Source of the DNA: Riptortus pedestris
Lineage: Eukaryota > Arthropoda > Insecta > Hemiptera > Alydidae
Direction: 5' to 3'
Assembly (NCBI GenBank): GCA_019009955.1
Contig: CM032228.1
Location: 133,858,001 to 133,922,000 of the forward strand
Length of the DNA stretch: 64,000 nucleotides
Shown here: piece by piece, positions 33,451-46,600 of the stretch
Numbering within the stretch: position 1 is the stretch's first letter
How the letters are laid out: every line of letters starts with the position of its first letter
Position numbers and translations under genes: made by a program
The notes under the pieces: generated by a model
Database searches by the model: none
What the model was told of the DNA's origin: nothing
The model's input: the letters and a program-made list of their open reading frames with translations, nothing else

Positions 33451-34299
33451 GCGCTTGTAATGAGTATCCGGCAAGGGGCAGTGCCGGGAGGGTTGTGCAG
33501 ATGGGAGAAAACGAAAAGATGGATAGAGATAGTGGGAAAGAAGATATGGAGAGAAAGATGAAAGTAGACATACCAGGCCAGGGTTCTAGAAGAACTATAA
33601 CTAAAAGACCTAATCTAAACTTATACTAGTATGATGTAAAAGTGATGGTGGTTAAATTTAGGGAGCTGTAAGTTATTTTCGAGGATGCGCGACTAAACTA
33701 ACCTAAATAACAATAATGCCTATAAATAACCTAACCTATGTAACTATAATTTAAAATAATGTTATACTGTAAAGCTGGATTTGGTTGTTACGATTTACCC
33801 AATGGAAGTCTTTAGGGAGGAGGAGGAGGGGGCGATTCCACGAAGTGAGGATTATCCGGTGGGCTGACTTGATCGGATTCTCAGTCCCCCAACACTGTTT
33901 TACGCGTGAAAAATGGCTATTCAGCAAATATTGAACCTATTATCGTTTATGAGGTCAATAAATATCTAGTTTCCCGTCAAAAAATAACAGTTGCATCATC
34001 CCAGCATTTAGAGAAATAATACGATAGAATTCTTTTCTGGATTATCCTGTATGATATGAAGGCGGAAGTAATTAGCCTTGCTGTGTTACTCGTCGTAGCG
34101 TAATAACGAAGTTCTTGATGAAAATGTGTTTTCACATAAAGTAAACCCTTCTTCCTAGTTGAAAATTCGGAGTCTCATGTAGCCTACGTGGTACCTTTGG
34201 ATAGTTGACTCACTTCTAGCCGTCCATGAGTGATAACAAACGGGTGGGCAGACAGGAAAACAAGATTTTCAATTTTGATGCCAATATTCTTTGAGGGGT
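33451..34299. other. Intergenic, no recognised feature
   Basis: Somewhat less AT-rich than the introns, with short open frames that show no recognisable motif. It may be the inside of the element to which family B belongs. Confidence 0.4.
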
Positions 34300-34490
34300 T
34301 CAGGTTGGCTGAGTGAGTTAAGGCGTTGGTCTTAATCTCGCGTGGTAGACCTAGAGTGGCGGGCTCGATTCCCGCCCTGGGCAGTAGAAATTTATTTAGT
34401 GACGGACTCATTAAATAAATTCCTTGAGCCCACCTTGGCTAGAAAAGGGTGGTAACCTTTAGATAAATCGTCCCGATTAGCCTAGATTAG
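34300..34490 (+). mobile_element. SINE-1, best preserved copy
   Basis: GGTTGGCTGAGTGAGTTAAG matches a tRNA A box of Leu/Ser type, and GGCTCGATTCCC (34361-34372) matches the B box. The tail has TTTAGTGACGGACTCATTAA, CTAGAAAAGGGTGGTAACC and TCGTCCCGATTAGCC. It lies about 570 bp upstream of the UBE2Q start codon. Confidence 0.85.
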
Positions 34491-34859
34491 GAAATTCTTA
34501 CTGATTTACATTGGTAGGTTCTATAATTTGTTTTTCTTTATTACATTTGTAGTACATAATATACTTGCCGTTTAATTTGATATACTTGAATTATAATAAC
34601 ATATCAAATATTTTATTCCATTTGAACATAAACAATTGTAGACACATTTTTAGTGTTTTGAAAGAAATATAAAGTACAGATTTCTACCTCGCTGTTACAT
34701 ATGAGAGACATTTTTTCTATGGGAAAATTTTATTTACTAATAAGCAAAAAATGTTTTTAATTATTTGTCAATTGCTCAGAAGTGACTATGTTTACTGATT
34801 TTCGAAATGTTAATATAGATTTTAAATATAAGATCGATTTATATGTAATGGGGCCCTCC

Positions 34860-35056
34860 CTGGACATATATCATTAGATCCCTGGGCCTGACGAAAATAA
34901 CCGAACATTACCGAATACTGTCGCACACAGGTTTTAATCGCTGTTTGCAGCCGCCATATTTACTGTGTGATTCGACTAGTTTTGTTGCAAATAAGACACA
35001 TTTTTCTCTCTTTCTCGTTTGGTTTAATTACAGTTATATGTAACAGTTTTTCGCAA
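34860..35056 (+). promoter_or_regulatory. Probable promoter and 5' UTR of the UBE2Q gene
   Basis: This is the single-copy-looking stretch directly before the start codon, after the last SINE copy. It holds GCCGCCATATT at 34950-34960, a good match to the YY1/Pleiohomeotic consensus often found at housekeeping promoters, and a pyrimidine-rich run near 35000. No clear TATA box is seen. The transcription start cannot be placed by eye. Confidence 0.35.
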
Positions 35057-38000
35057 ATGGCCTGCCTGAACACGCTGAAGCAAGAAATAAAGACATTAGA
35101 GGCTGTGTTCCCTAAAACACACGAACGTTTTCAGATTGTTTCAGCCAGTGTAGACGAATTAAATTGTAAATTTGTTGGAAGTAATGGAAAAAAATACGAA
35201 ATACATGCCAACATTACAGTAAGTAGTTTATTCATGTTTCCTATAGACTGTTAATGTATGATAAATGATGTGTAATTGTTAGGTTATTGAATACCGTAAC
35301 TAATTAAAAGCATAACAAAGAAAACAAGTCATTTGTCTTAAGATTTAGGTGGATGATTCAATTCTTTAAACAGGGGTAAATTTTATGGTACTAAGTTTTT
35401 TGGAAGCATGGCTTACTTGGTGAGTATTGTGTTGATTTTTTTCTTCCCAAACATCGTGGATAACTTAAGTTGTCAATATCGTATTATATGGGTATTCATT
35501 TAGACTTTTATTTCAGTCAAGACATCCATTATTATGAGTTCTTTAACTTTGCTGCTCGCTCCTTTTTTTATTAAATTATAATTGTCTTATTATTCTTTAT
35601 CTGTTATTTGACACATAAGGAGGAATTACCTAACTAAGTACTTTTCTAAGATAACACTTATTTATAGTCCTTGGCAATGTTTTACTATTTTTTTTTTAAA
35701 TTTTGTATATGCTTTGATCAAGATTTGTACAAGCAGAATTGGTTTTATATTGAGGTAGTATTTATATTGGAATATATTAAACTAGTAAGCTCTAACATTA
35801 AACATACTATTATATCAACTTGTCAACTTATATACACATAATATACCTGGTTATATTATTAAAAAGGCTTAGTTGTTTCATGCTTATTCATTTTTTAAAA
35901 AGGAATTTTGAAGCATAATCGTCTAATATTAGTAGCCACATTTTAGACTACTGAATCAGCCATCTCCCATTGTGTTTTCTTTTTTAAAGGTATGATTCTT
36001 GGCAATCATTTCCTTTCATTCCATCTTATGATTTGCATGTTCCATTATTATATTGCCATAAAGTAAACAACTTGCCTCTAAAGTGTCATAACTGTTTTTA
36101 ATGTTCTTGGAAGTTAGGACATATGTTAATATGAACTATACTATTAAGTAATTATGCATTCTTCTTCTGCTTCTTTTATTCCCTTGGTTTGTAGGTGTCT
36201 TTATCTTTCCTCTGATCTCAAGGAGTTATGTGGATACTGTGCAGTAGTTCCATAAGTGAAAATATCTGAAGTAACCCTAGGATAGTTATGTAAATAGTTA
36301 ATATTTATGTAATTGATATCCTCTTGTTAGCATATCTCATAATGTATTTTTTAAATCTATCAAGTTAGTCCTTTATATTTCAATTGCAATAAATTAATTT
36401 TCCTGAATGTGTCTTTGCTTCTTTCCATTTTTTCTCCTCTTGGTGAAGTCAAGAGTTTGCAATGAGAAAAAAATATTTTAATTGTAAATGGTAAATTTGT
36501 ACCCAATTCTAATCTGATAAATTTGTAGTAATTATGAACTATATTTATTAAAGTTCTAATTGATATTGAGATGAAGAAAAAAACCTAATATTTAAATTGT
36601 GTTAGGTAATAGATATTTATTTTTAGTCAATTTCCCAAAATCAGATTTCTGGAATATTTGTTTAAAGGCATATCATTTATGTACTGTGGACCTGGTACTT
36701 ACTAGCTTTGATGGGGGGGACCATATCTCTTTGTATCAATAACAAAACTAATGTCACATTAATGCCAATATGTTTTCTTCCCAAGAAAGAAGAAAAAGAA
36801 AAGTTTTTTTCTTAATGAATATCATAAATGGTAAATATTCTTGAACAAGTTCTCCTTTTTAAACATATTTATCAGGATTTTTTATTATTATTTGCTGAAT
36901 TCAATATTAGTGTATTATAGGGCAAACAAAATATGAAAAATCCATTACCTAGGTGCTGCATGAACTACACAGATTTCCCATGTGCTAGAATTACTTATGA
37001 TGGTGTGTCAAATTCTAATCCCGATTTCTTCCATGTAAAGAGGACTTGAAATTTAAGCTGCATTTGAGACGTTTTGTGATATTAGTTAACTCATGTAAAA
37101 ATCATGAGTATGAATGGGTGTTAACCAATGACTGAAAACAAAACTAAAATACGTATTACTACGATAATATTCATGTTAAAGAAAAATATTTAAAGCAGCA
37201 TTTCCATTATATTACTTTCTTAATAATTTTCTTTATATAACATTGTTAGATTTGATTCATTATAATGGAGATATGTATGATTTTGTGTTTTACCGCTTCT
37301 ATAGACCTCCAGTAATTGATGTAACATTCAATTTTACGTGATATGGTTAAGTATAGAATGTGATATCAATAAAATAAAAATTGATGCTGTACACCTAAGA
37401 ATGTTCATTTATGACATCGAATTGTGAATTTATCCATTTATCTTACATTGTACAGTTCTGATGAAAACAATGTCTCGTATTTAACCTTGGTATAAGCTGC
37501 TAGTTGTTATATTGTCATATTCTTGAGCGATGAATTAGAGTGGGGATTTATATAAGGCTGAAATCTGAAAAAAATGCAAATGACTTAATTTTAATTTTGC
37601 TTGTAACATTTAAATCAGCTTCAAGTTTGTTACAGATCAAACAAATGCTACTTTAAGTAGAAATTTAATAGACAAATATATCTATATGAATTTGAATGGG
37701 CCTCATCTCCATCATTTCTTAGGCAGGATTTGTAGACATTTTTTGGAATTTCTTAATCCATGTAGCATGTAGCTGTTAATGTTCAAGGGAATATGTATTT
37801 TTATTCTTTACAAGTGAAATATCGGAATCAAACGTTTGAAGACATCTTTACAAAATTTGTTGCTTCAAATGTGTTTCTATGACATTGTTGGATTGGCTTT
37901 AGCAGATTGCCCTTAAGTGAAATTTGCTATTATAGTTGTAGTTATAATGAGATTTTCAAATGATGAAGAGCTGACTGATTGGTCATATTAAATCAAATGA

Positions 38001-41000
38001 ATCCTTCTACACTGATTTCTGATGGCAGATATTATTGTTTTACTAGGCATGCTGTTTTTTTTGTATTTGTAGGGGTTTGCATTAGCTTATATTTTTCAAC
38101 ATATTAGTACGCAATTGATAAAAGAAAACCTAGTTTATTCTGGAAGATACATTCTTTATAATCTTTTGTACTCATTCAAGGAAAAGTATATTCCAAATAG
38201 CAAAAGCCAGCATTAATAGCTGAATTTAAAAATAGCCAATTTTCAGATTTTAAAATCATATAACTTGCAAAAGGAATTATTCTCCATATTTCTTTTAACG
38301 AGATGTGTAGTTACCTTAATGTATGGTATGTAATGTAAATTTCAGGTGATATTTATTTTAAAGTTAAAAAACAAAACAAATTTTTGTAATTTATATTTAA
38401 TTTTTGATTTTTATTTATAAATTACCATAACATTTTGAGAACATTTAACCAGTGTGCTGACAGTTAGCTTTTTTAATAATTAGTTCTCAATTCCTATTTA
38501 ATGTTTATTTTGATTTATGATATATACCTTCTCATTTAATGCAATAATGTTATTTAATATTGCTCTAAAACTATCTGAAATGAGCATCAAAATCAAAATA
38601 ATAAATGGTACAATTAGGTAATTTTCATACATAGACATTCTATCTGCCCTCATTGAACTGTCATCATTATTAACGAGTTGTCAAAAATCATGAGTTTTGA
38701 GTTATGTCTTTATTGCAGCAATGAGAGATTTCTACATGGTAAAAATAGTTCCATCTGACACTATGGATCCATCAGTAGGTAGTTTCACCTGCCTATTGAA
38801 GCTTGGTGGAAACCTGTTGTTTTGGAGCTCATGTGAGTTAAGGTGTTGGTCTTAATAAACTTGATAAACCTTGAGTCATGGGTTTGATTCCTGTGTGGGC
38901 AGATAAAAGTACCTCTGCTATATTATGATTTATAATAACAGTCAAAATATTCGGGCTAATTTTATGTCAAGTTGCTGTAGTCATTTTAACCAATTAGTAG
39001 AACAATTTTTATTTTGTATGGGGTGTTTATTAAGCACTCATTGTTATAATTCAACTATTGTAATTCTGTGTGTTTTTTAATGGAATTTTTATATTTTCCT
39101 TTATCTTCCTATAGCTACATATATTTTCATTATTATGTCTTTAAAACACTTAATTTTAGTTAAAAATAACTTATTTAATTAATTTAGTTAAAACAACAAC
39201 AAAAAATACAAACCCCAATAATTCATAATTTAAATAAATATTAATTTTTGTAAAGCCTTTTTTTTAAAAAAATGTTATTTTATTTTTGTAGGAAACATAC
39301 CCTTCCACACCACCAGTATGGTTTGCTGATTCTGAAGATACAAGTGTGACCAATGCAGTTCAAATTTTAAGTAACACCTCAGGCAGTGATAATCATGTAA
39401 GTTATTTATTCCTTAGATCCCCTCCCCTCCTCTTACTGAGGAGGAACATTGTATTAGGAACAGTCCATTGTCTTTTATCGTTCCCGGCTGATCATGGTTT
39501 TCCACTGGAATGGGCTGCCTAGCTACAGTTTAGGACAATATTCCAGTATCTCATTTGTGTTGAAGATATTCGTTAATTAAATTTTTTGTTACATAAATAT
39601 TTTTATTTATTAGAATTTCATGATAAAAAATAATTTGAAAGCCAAGCCTCAATTATAAAAGAATATAACTATACTGAGTGCAAATATTTCAGTAGCCCAC
39701 CATTACAGACCACATTACACCTCCTAGCTTCCCAGACAGGGGCTGAAAGTGTTAAAAAGGTTTTTGACATAATTTCAACCACAAAAGGATGACGTCCGTA
39801 TGTGCTTATGTATAAACAAATATTTATTTTAAAGTTAGTTGCCTTCAACAAGGACTCTTGATAATTCATTTTGTATTAATGTCTGTTTGTCAGTCATAAT
39901 CTTTATATATTTTAACTAAGTATGCATACATTCTTGATACTTATTAATAGTTTTATCTGCAAAATTGGTCTTTCCTTGCAATTAAAGATGTTCGAATTTT
40001 TTTGTCAATGACACACTTATTTTAATAGGTACACTATTATTATTAAAGCTGTCATTGAGTACTGTTTTTGGAATATGTTTTGGAATTTTCCTCTATGCAG
40101 TACTCATGGCTCGATTTTGAAAAAAATGTGTTTAAATATTCATTGGTCCTATGTTCAAATTTATATATTACACTGGTTTTCAAGAGTTATGACCACTTCA
40201 GTTATTTGAAGAAAAAAAAATACAATAAATAAATCAAATAAAATTATTAGTTATTTTTCATTCCATAAAAAAAATTCTCTTTTCATAATGGGTTTACCTC
40301 CTTAATCCCATATCCCTAGATTATGGCAGCTTATTAATTTTTTTACATGTTCTATATTTTCTGGACATTATATGTATTCTAGAATACATTTAAAATCAAT
40401 ATACCCAGTTCATTAACAGTTAAAATCAATTATAAATATTATTTAAAAAAATAAATTACATAAATGACGGACTTATATTAAATTATGATGATTAATTTCC
40501 ATGAAATAAAATAAATAAACATGAAATATTACTGGTTGCATACAATATTCATCTGATAGTGGCTATTAAGTATGTTTAGGTAACTAAATTATTACATTTC
40601 ATGGATGCATAGCATGGTAATGATAACTCACCATGTGAAATTGTATGTGAAAAATATGATTAACTAAATTATGATCCTCAAAATGATTGGTTACTAATCT
40701 ATATGTAGAAAAGTTATTATTCTATCTAATGTGTTGTGGGAAAGAATATAATTGGAATGCCTTCTAGGTACAAAAATAACTTAAAATAAATGAAAGACCT
40801 TCAAAAACAAAGCAAGTACATAGTATTTTGTAAAAAATGATCACTAAAAAGGTACAGTTGCAGTAATGACTTTAATATTAAGCTATTATTATTATTTATT
40901 AACGTCCACTTTTTGCAACTAAGGCTAATTGGGACAGGTTATCTACAGGTTACCACCCTTTTCTAGCGAGGGTGGGACTTAGGATGTTATTTAATGAATT

Positions 41001-43596
41001 TCGTCACTAAATAATTTCCTTTGCCCAGGCAAGAATCGAACTCGCCACTCTAGGTTTACCATGTGAGATTAAGGTCAATGCTTTAACTCACATGGCTAAC
41101 TTGAGCCCCTTAATATTAAGTTGTATAACATTTTTTGTTGCATTGGACATTAACAAATATATACATTTTTTTACTTCTCCAAATCATCACTCCTAATCTG
41201 TTTTTTTGCCCATGATTAACTTTAGTATTACACAAAAATACTTAAATATCCAGTAAGTTAAACAAAGAAGACCGAAAAATAGATAGTTTATATAAAAAAT
41301 TGTTCCTATTTACAAGGTAGGGTGGACATTTGAGGGGAATCTGATAATATATGGAATGGAATATAACATTCTTATAAGAATATATTGTGGGCCATCAATG
41401 ATTTGTATGCTCATGAATGCAGTCTCGTTTATTAAGTTCAGCATTCATACTTAGAAGATATGTTTCATGTATTTTATTCATGGAAATTATTTAAGTTCAA
41501 TAAAGAAAAAATTATTATTGTAATTTTAGTCAGGGTTTCATTTATTAAATTAATATTGAATTAAATGGTTGTTATCATAATTTATTTCTCACACTCATAT
41601 TTTACACAATCTCATATTTAGTGTACATTTTTTATTCTATACCTTTACCTATATAAATAAAACTCTAAGGTTTGCCTGATTTTCTATTTAAATTTGGTGG
41701 AGATCATTTTTTTTCACGTTTCAGCCCATTCTAAGAAAAATGGCATCAAAATTGTTACTTAAATTTGTTTGTATATTTTTGAGTCAACTATCTCAAGGTA
41801 CTTACTACATAAGCTACATGAGAATTAGAATTTTCAATGAGGAAAGGGGGTGTTTTTGTTAATATTCGTTTTATAGATAAAATGCAGAGAACATATTATG
41901 TTTAGAATTACGTTTTCAGTCACATTAAACACATTTAATGTATTATTATGTGTTATTTAATCTAAAACATTATTTAGTTTTATAAATTTCATTGTTTTGA
42001 CTCCGGACTTAATGGGTGCTAACAACAGGTAACGCAGCCTGCTAAGCTAAGTTAACCAAATATTTATATTTAGACAGAAAACCATTATAAATTCAATTCA
42101 TAATTGCCACATTTTACAGGACATTTGTGTTATATGATGAAAATAAAAATAACAGGATGTTTTCTTCATATGTTAAGTCAATCTATATATTTACAAGGAA
42201 ACCCATTTCAATTTCTACCCTTCAACGACGGGTTCCATGACTAGTGCTATTATAATTTTTACTACTTTACTCCTTTATTATTGCTATTTTATTCTTCAAC
42301 TATCAGATAGTGCTTTTGTGGATAATTAGTATGAATGTTTACTAACACATACTCTTTCAGTTGGACTGAGAGCTAATTGTATCCGAGTTTACTTCTGCAT
42401 GTATTATCCTAATAAAGTCTTTACACTAGTTTTTTTTTAATCATCAGAAACTGCTATAAATGATTCTGCTTTGTGATTTTACTAATGCACTGTCTATTCC
42501 TTGAAGAGGAACAAAATTATCCGATGTAAATGCCTTTTAGCAGATTTCCCCAAGGTAAATCAGCTATAGATGCTGTATGCACAATTATGGAAAAATTTCT
42601 TAAATGCCCTTTGAATCCTCCCCAGTGGATGATAAAAATGAGGTCCATTCAAAACTGTATCTACATATATATACAGGGTGGGGCAAAAGGTATGAACCGG
42701 TTTTGTCTGGCTGGCGCTCAGCTTGTGGTGGTGGGGGGAAGGTGGGCTGGGCCTTGCTAAAGGCGTGGGAGGGTCTAGTTTTCAGTAGCAACCATGTCTT
42801 GGACGGGAGAGCATCGTGGATTCGCTGTGAAGACGTTTTTTGAAAATGGCCGTTCTGTTATCGCCACTCGGAGGGCCTTCAGAGTGCACTTCAATATTCC
42901 TGTTGAATTTTCGATATTGGGCTAATGAAAACCCAAGGGAAATTCACCAGAGGCCACTTCACTCCCCTAAAGTGACTGTATGGTGCGCAGTATCCCAGTT
43001 CGGGATTATTGGTCCTTACTTTTTTGAGGAAAATGGGCAAACCATCACTGTCACTGCTGAGCGTTATGTGACAATGTTAGAAGAGTTTTTTAACCTCAGT
43101 TGGAAGAATTAAGTGAAGCGACTAATCTGGGGGACATTTGGTTCCAACAGGATGGGGCAACATCCCACACTGCTAGGATTTCAATGGAGAAATTGAGGCA
43201 AATGTTCCCCCTGCGCCTCGTCTCCGCGAGGGGTGACGTGGAGTGGCCTGTGCGCTCACCAGATTTGAGCATTTGTGACTTTTTCCTTTGGGGATACCTA
43301 AAGGAAAAGGTTTTTAAACATCGTCCACATACCCTGGAAGAACTTAAGGACAGAATCAGGGAGGAAGTTACGGCAATGCCCATCGAAATGTGCAGAAGAG
43401 CTGACGAAAACTTCAGAAATCGCCTTCAAGAGTGTATCACTGTTAACGGCCATCATCTTTCAGATACCATATTTAAAACTTAGTGTAACAAACTACTTTA
43501 TGTACTGATTTATTAATTACAAAGATAATTTTGGTAAGTTGAGTTGTTTTTGTATTACATCCCTTTAAAACCGATTCATACCTTTTGCCCCACCCA

Positions 43597-43658
<62 letters not shown>

Positions 43659-46600
43659 ATCCAAAATGTGCGAAATTTGACTGGTGTATTGGTGAGCTAA
43701 TATACAGAATATAATAAATAATTGTTACCATGAAACTTACATTATAAGTATGTGGTAATTTTTTTTTTTTTTTTTTTTTTTAAATGGTGTTTATGTTATA
43801 TAAATATATCAATTGGTAGAAAGTGGTGAAGGTGAAGCGTACAGGAGTGTGTATGTTGACAAGATAATTAATTTAGTTCAAAACTCAAGAAATGTAAGGC
43901 TCATTTATTTAAATATTTTAGTATTTAATGATCCCAATACTTCAGTTAGTATATTGTACAATATCACAGTTATTTAGTTTTTTTTTTTTTTGTTCCTCGC
44001 CCTATTCTATATCATAAAAAACTTTTCCCTACATTTTTTACATTTATTCTATTTCACAATTTATTTATTTATTATTATTAAATTATTTATTTTTAGGTAA
44101 TAAATCAAGTCGGTATTCTACTGAAGGAATTATGCCGGTTGCACAGTGTTCCAGAGCCAGAAGAACTAGAAAGACTAGCCTTAGGTAAAGTTTTTATCCA
44201 TTCTTTCTGAGGCATTACTTCCTTCTTTAGAAGTATCAGGTTCTAAGTGAGATTAGTTGGCTCATTGTATATTTCATATAAGATTTGCCTCTCAACTGTG
44301 TAATATAAATATTACTTTGACCGTGTAATATAAAAATATTTTGAATATTGATTTCTACTTGTGACAATTCAATCTTATTTTGCTTGTCTTGTTTCAGACT
44401 ATAACTCACATAATGTCTCTTTTTTAAGGTTCACTCTTTTCCACATATATGACTTAAAATTCTCTTATCTATCAAAGAGTCCATTTCTAGACTATACTCT
44501 TAACTTTCTTCTAGCTCATTTCTTTTTTCTGTTCTACTTTCAACGATTTCATACACAACATGTTCCTTCACTAGTGGTCACTGCATTATCTGTCATCTAT
44601 CAGGGTTTATCACTACACTCTGACATGAACTCATTTTGGTACTTGTAATGTTTTTCATTCTCTCCCTCACCAGAGAGAATGAGACATAGAAATAATATAA
44701 AAACTGTGACTCAAATTCAAATCATATTATTGCTTCTAGTGTTAAATTGAATTCCAATATGTCTATCTATGAGATGGACTACTAAACCATCATTCTATAT
44801 ATTATCTATATTATTAAATTTGTATGCATTAGTCCTTAATATATTATTGTGAAGAAGAATGCCACAATTTTTAAATAGGTCAGAGTTTTGTTATCGTTAT
44901 TTTTGTAATGTGTGGCAAAATATATAAATGTCATAATTTTTTCTCTAAATGAATAATGTTTTAAGAAATGTGGCCAGAAACTATATTTTTATATCAATAT
45001 TCGGCCAAGCTGCTCCTTGTTGAAGTACTGATTTATGGCCTGAGACTGCCCTGGTGCTTACTTATTAATATTATATCATTTTAGCAAATTGTTCTTAAGG
45101 GAAATCAGCTATTGAGGTCATACTCATGATGTGATTTTCGAAAAATGTCTTCAAATGTCCATCAATCGTACCTTGTAGATGGCGAAAATAAGGTCCGTTC
45201 AAAATTATATATATACTTGCCTGTTACCACTCTAGTGGTCGCATTTCTCATTAAATTGTTACCAAACTCAATATATAAGTGTATCATACAAAACTAAAGG
45301 TCATGTTTGCTAATGACTGAAATCGAATTAGTGGAAGGGAGGGTTTAGAGCGGAAGAATTTTGAAAATTCGAAATATCCCTGTTATATAAATCGGATCGA
45401 AAAATGGTGCAGAACCAATCTTATTGCAAATAAAATATACTATAAATATTGGTATACACATTTATTCTCTATCTTCAATATTAACAGAGATATTTAAATT
45501 TTTTAGTTTTTAGGCTTCAGTAAACCCCCACTCCGACTCATTTCATATTAACAATAAGCTGTTATATTACCACCACCACCACTTTGTTCCAAACTTAAAT
45601 ACCAAATATTGTTTCCATTGAACGTTTATTGTGTGAGATACATAGTGGGATGACATCATTAATTAAGATTTTGAGGTCGTTAATCGAAAAATTTTCTTTC
45701 TTTTATACCATACTATATTTAACTGTTTAAAGTTCATGTTCATATTAGTTAATGGCTAAAATCGGGGGTGGAATATTAAGGGGTTAAAGGGAGGAATTTT
45801 GAAAATTGAAAATATCACCATTATTATGAGTGGTATTGCAAAATGTTGTATAACCAAGCTATTGATGCTTAACAATTGCTGTTCTATACATTTTTTCGTA
45901 ACTCAAGTATTAAGTTAGGTATTTGTAGTTTCCTGTTTTGAGCCTTCAGTAATCCCCTTCCCACCACCCTTGTAATCATTGGTTTTTTATATAGAAGTAG
46001 AGAGTGAGATCACAAGTCGACTATACCAGCACGTGGGAAATCTGCTTAGTTTACACAGCCCTTGCGTAACAGACTTTTTTTTTTCCTATGTGGAAAAATG
46101 TGGACATTATTTTTAACAAATATTATGTCAAATCTATAGGTGTAGAGAGAATTTATTTTAAATGAACTTAGCTATTTCTGAAAAAAATATGAACTTTACA
46201 AATTGATAATGACCCAATTCCTAGGTATTTGGTCTTTTTCTGTACCTATGGATGCACCTCCTACTCCTCCTCATCACGATGATGATGATGATGAAGAAGA
46301 GGAAGATGATGACGGTGAAGACCTTCATTTGGAAATGGAAGACCCAGAACCTGCTAATAAAAATAAGGTTGTAATATATTTATTTTATAGTTTCAAATCA
46401 CTTAAAATATCTCCCTTTGACTTAAACTAATAAATTCTTTAGGTCTTTATCCATTTTTTGGCAGCAATTTATTTCACCACTGATTTTAATACAAAACACT
46501 CAAAATTTTCATCCTTTATACAGGATATTATATCCTTTGTATATAATATCCTATATAATCCTTTCTATATAGAACATTCCTGCAGCTTGGATCAGGAAAA

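Noticed and set aside
34184..34411. Minus-strand open frame containing RAGIEPATLGLP
   Set aside because: It is the reverse reading of the SINE tRNA-like head, a common false protein.
34967..35056. Upstream in-frame ATG adding 30 residues to UBE2Q
   Set aside because: Family members start at the [12 protein letters not shown] equivalent, and the added residues look like translated 5' UTR.
37470..37490. CTGATGAAAAC string as another hammerhead core
   Set aside because: No stem II and no correctly placed GAAA with stem I complement.
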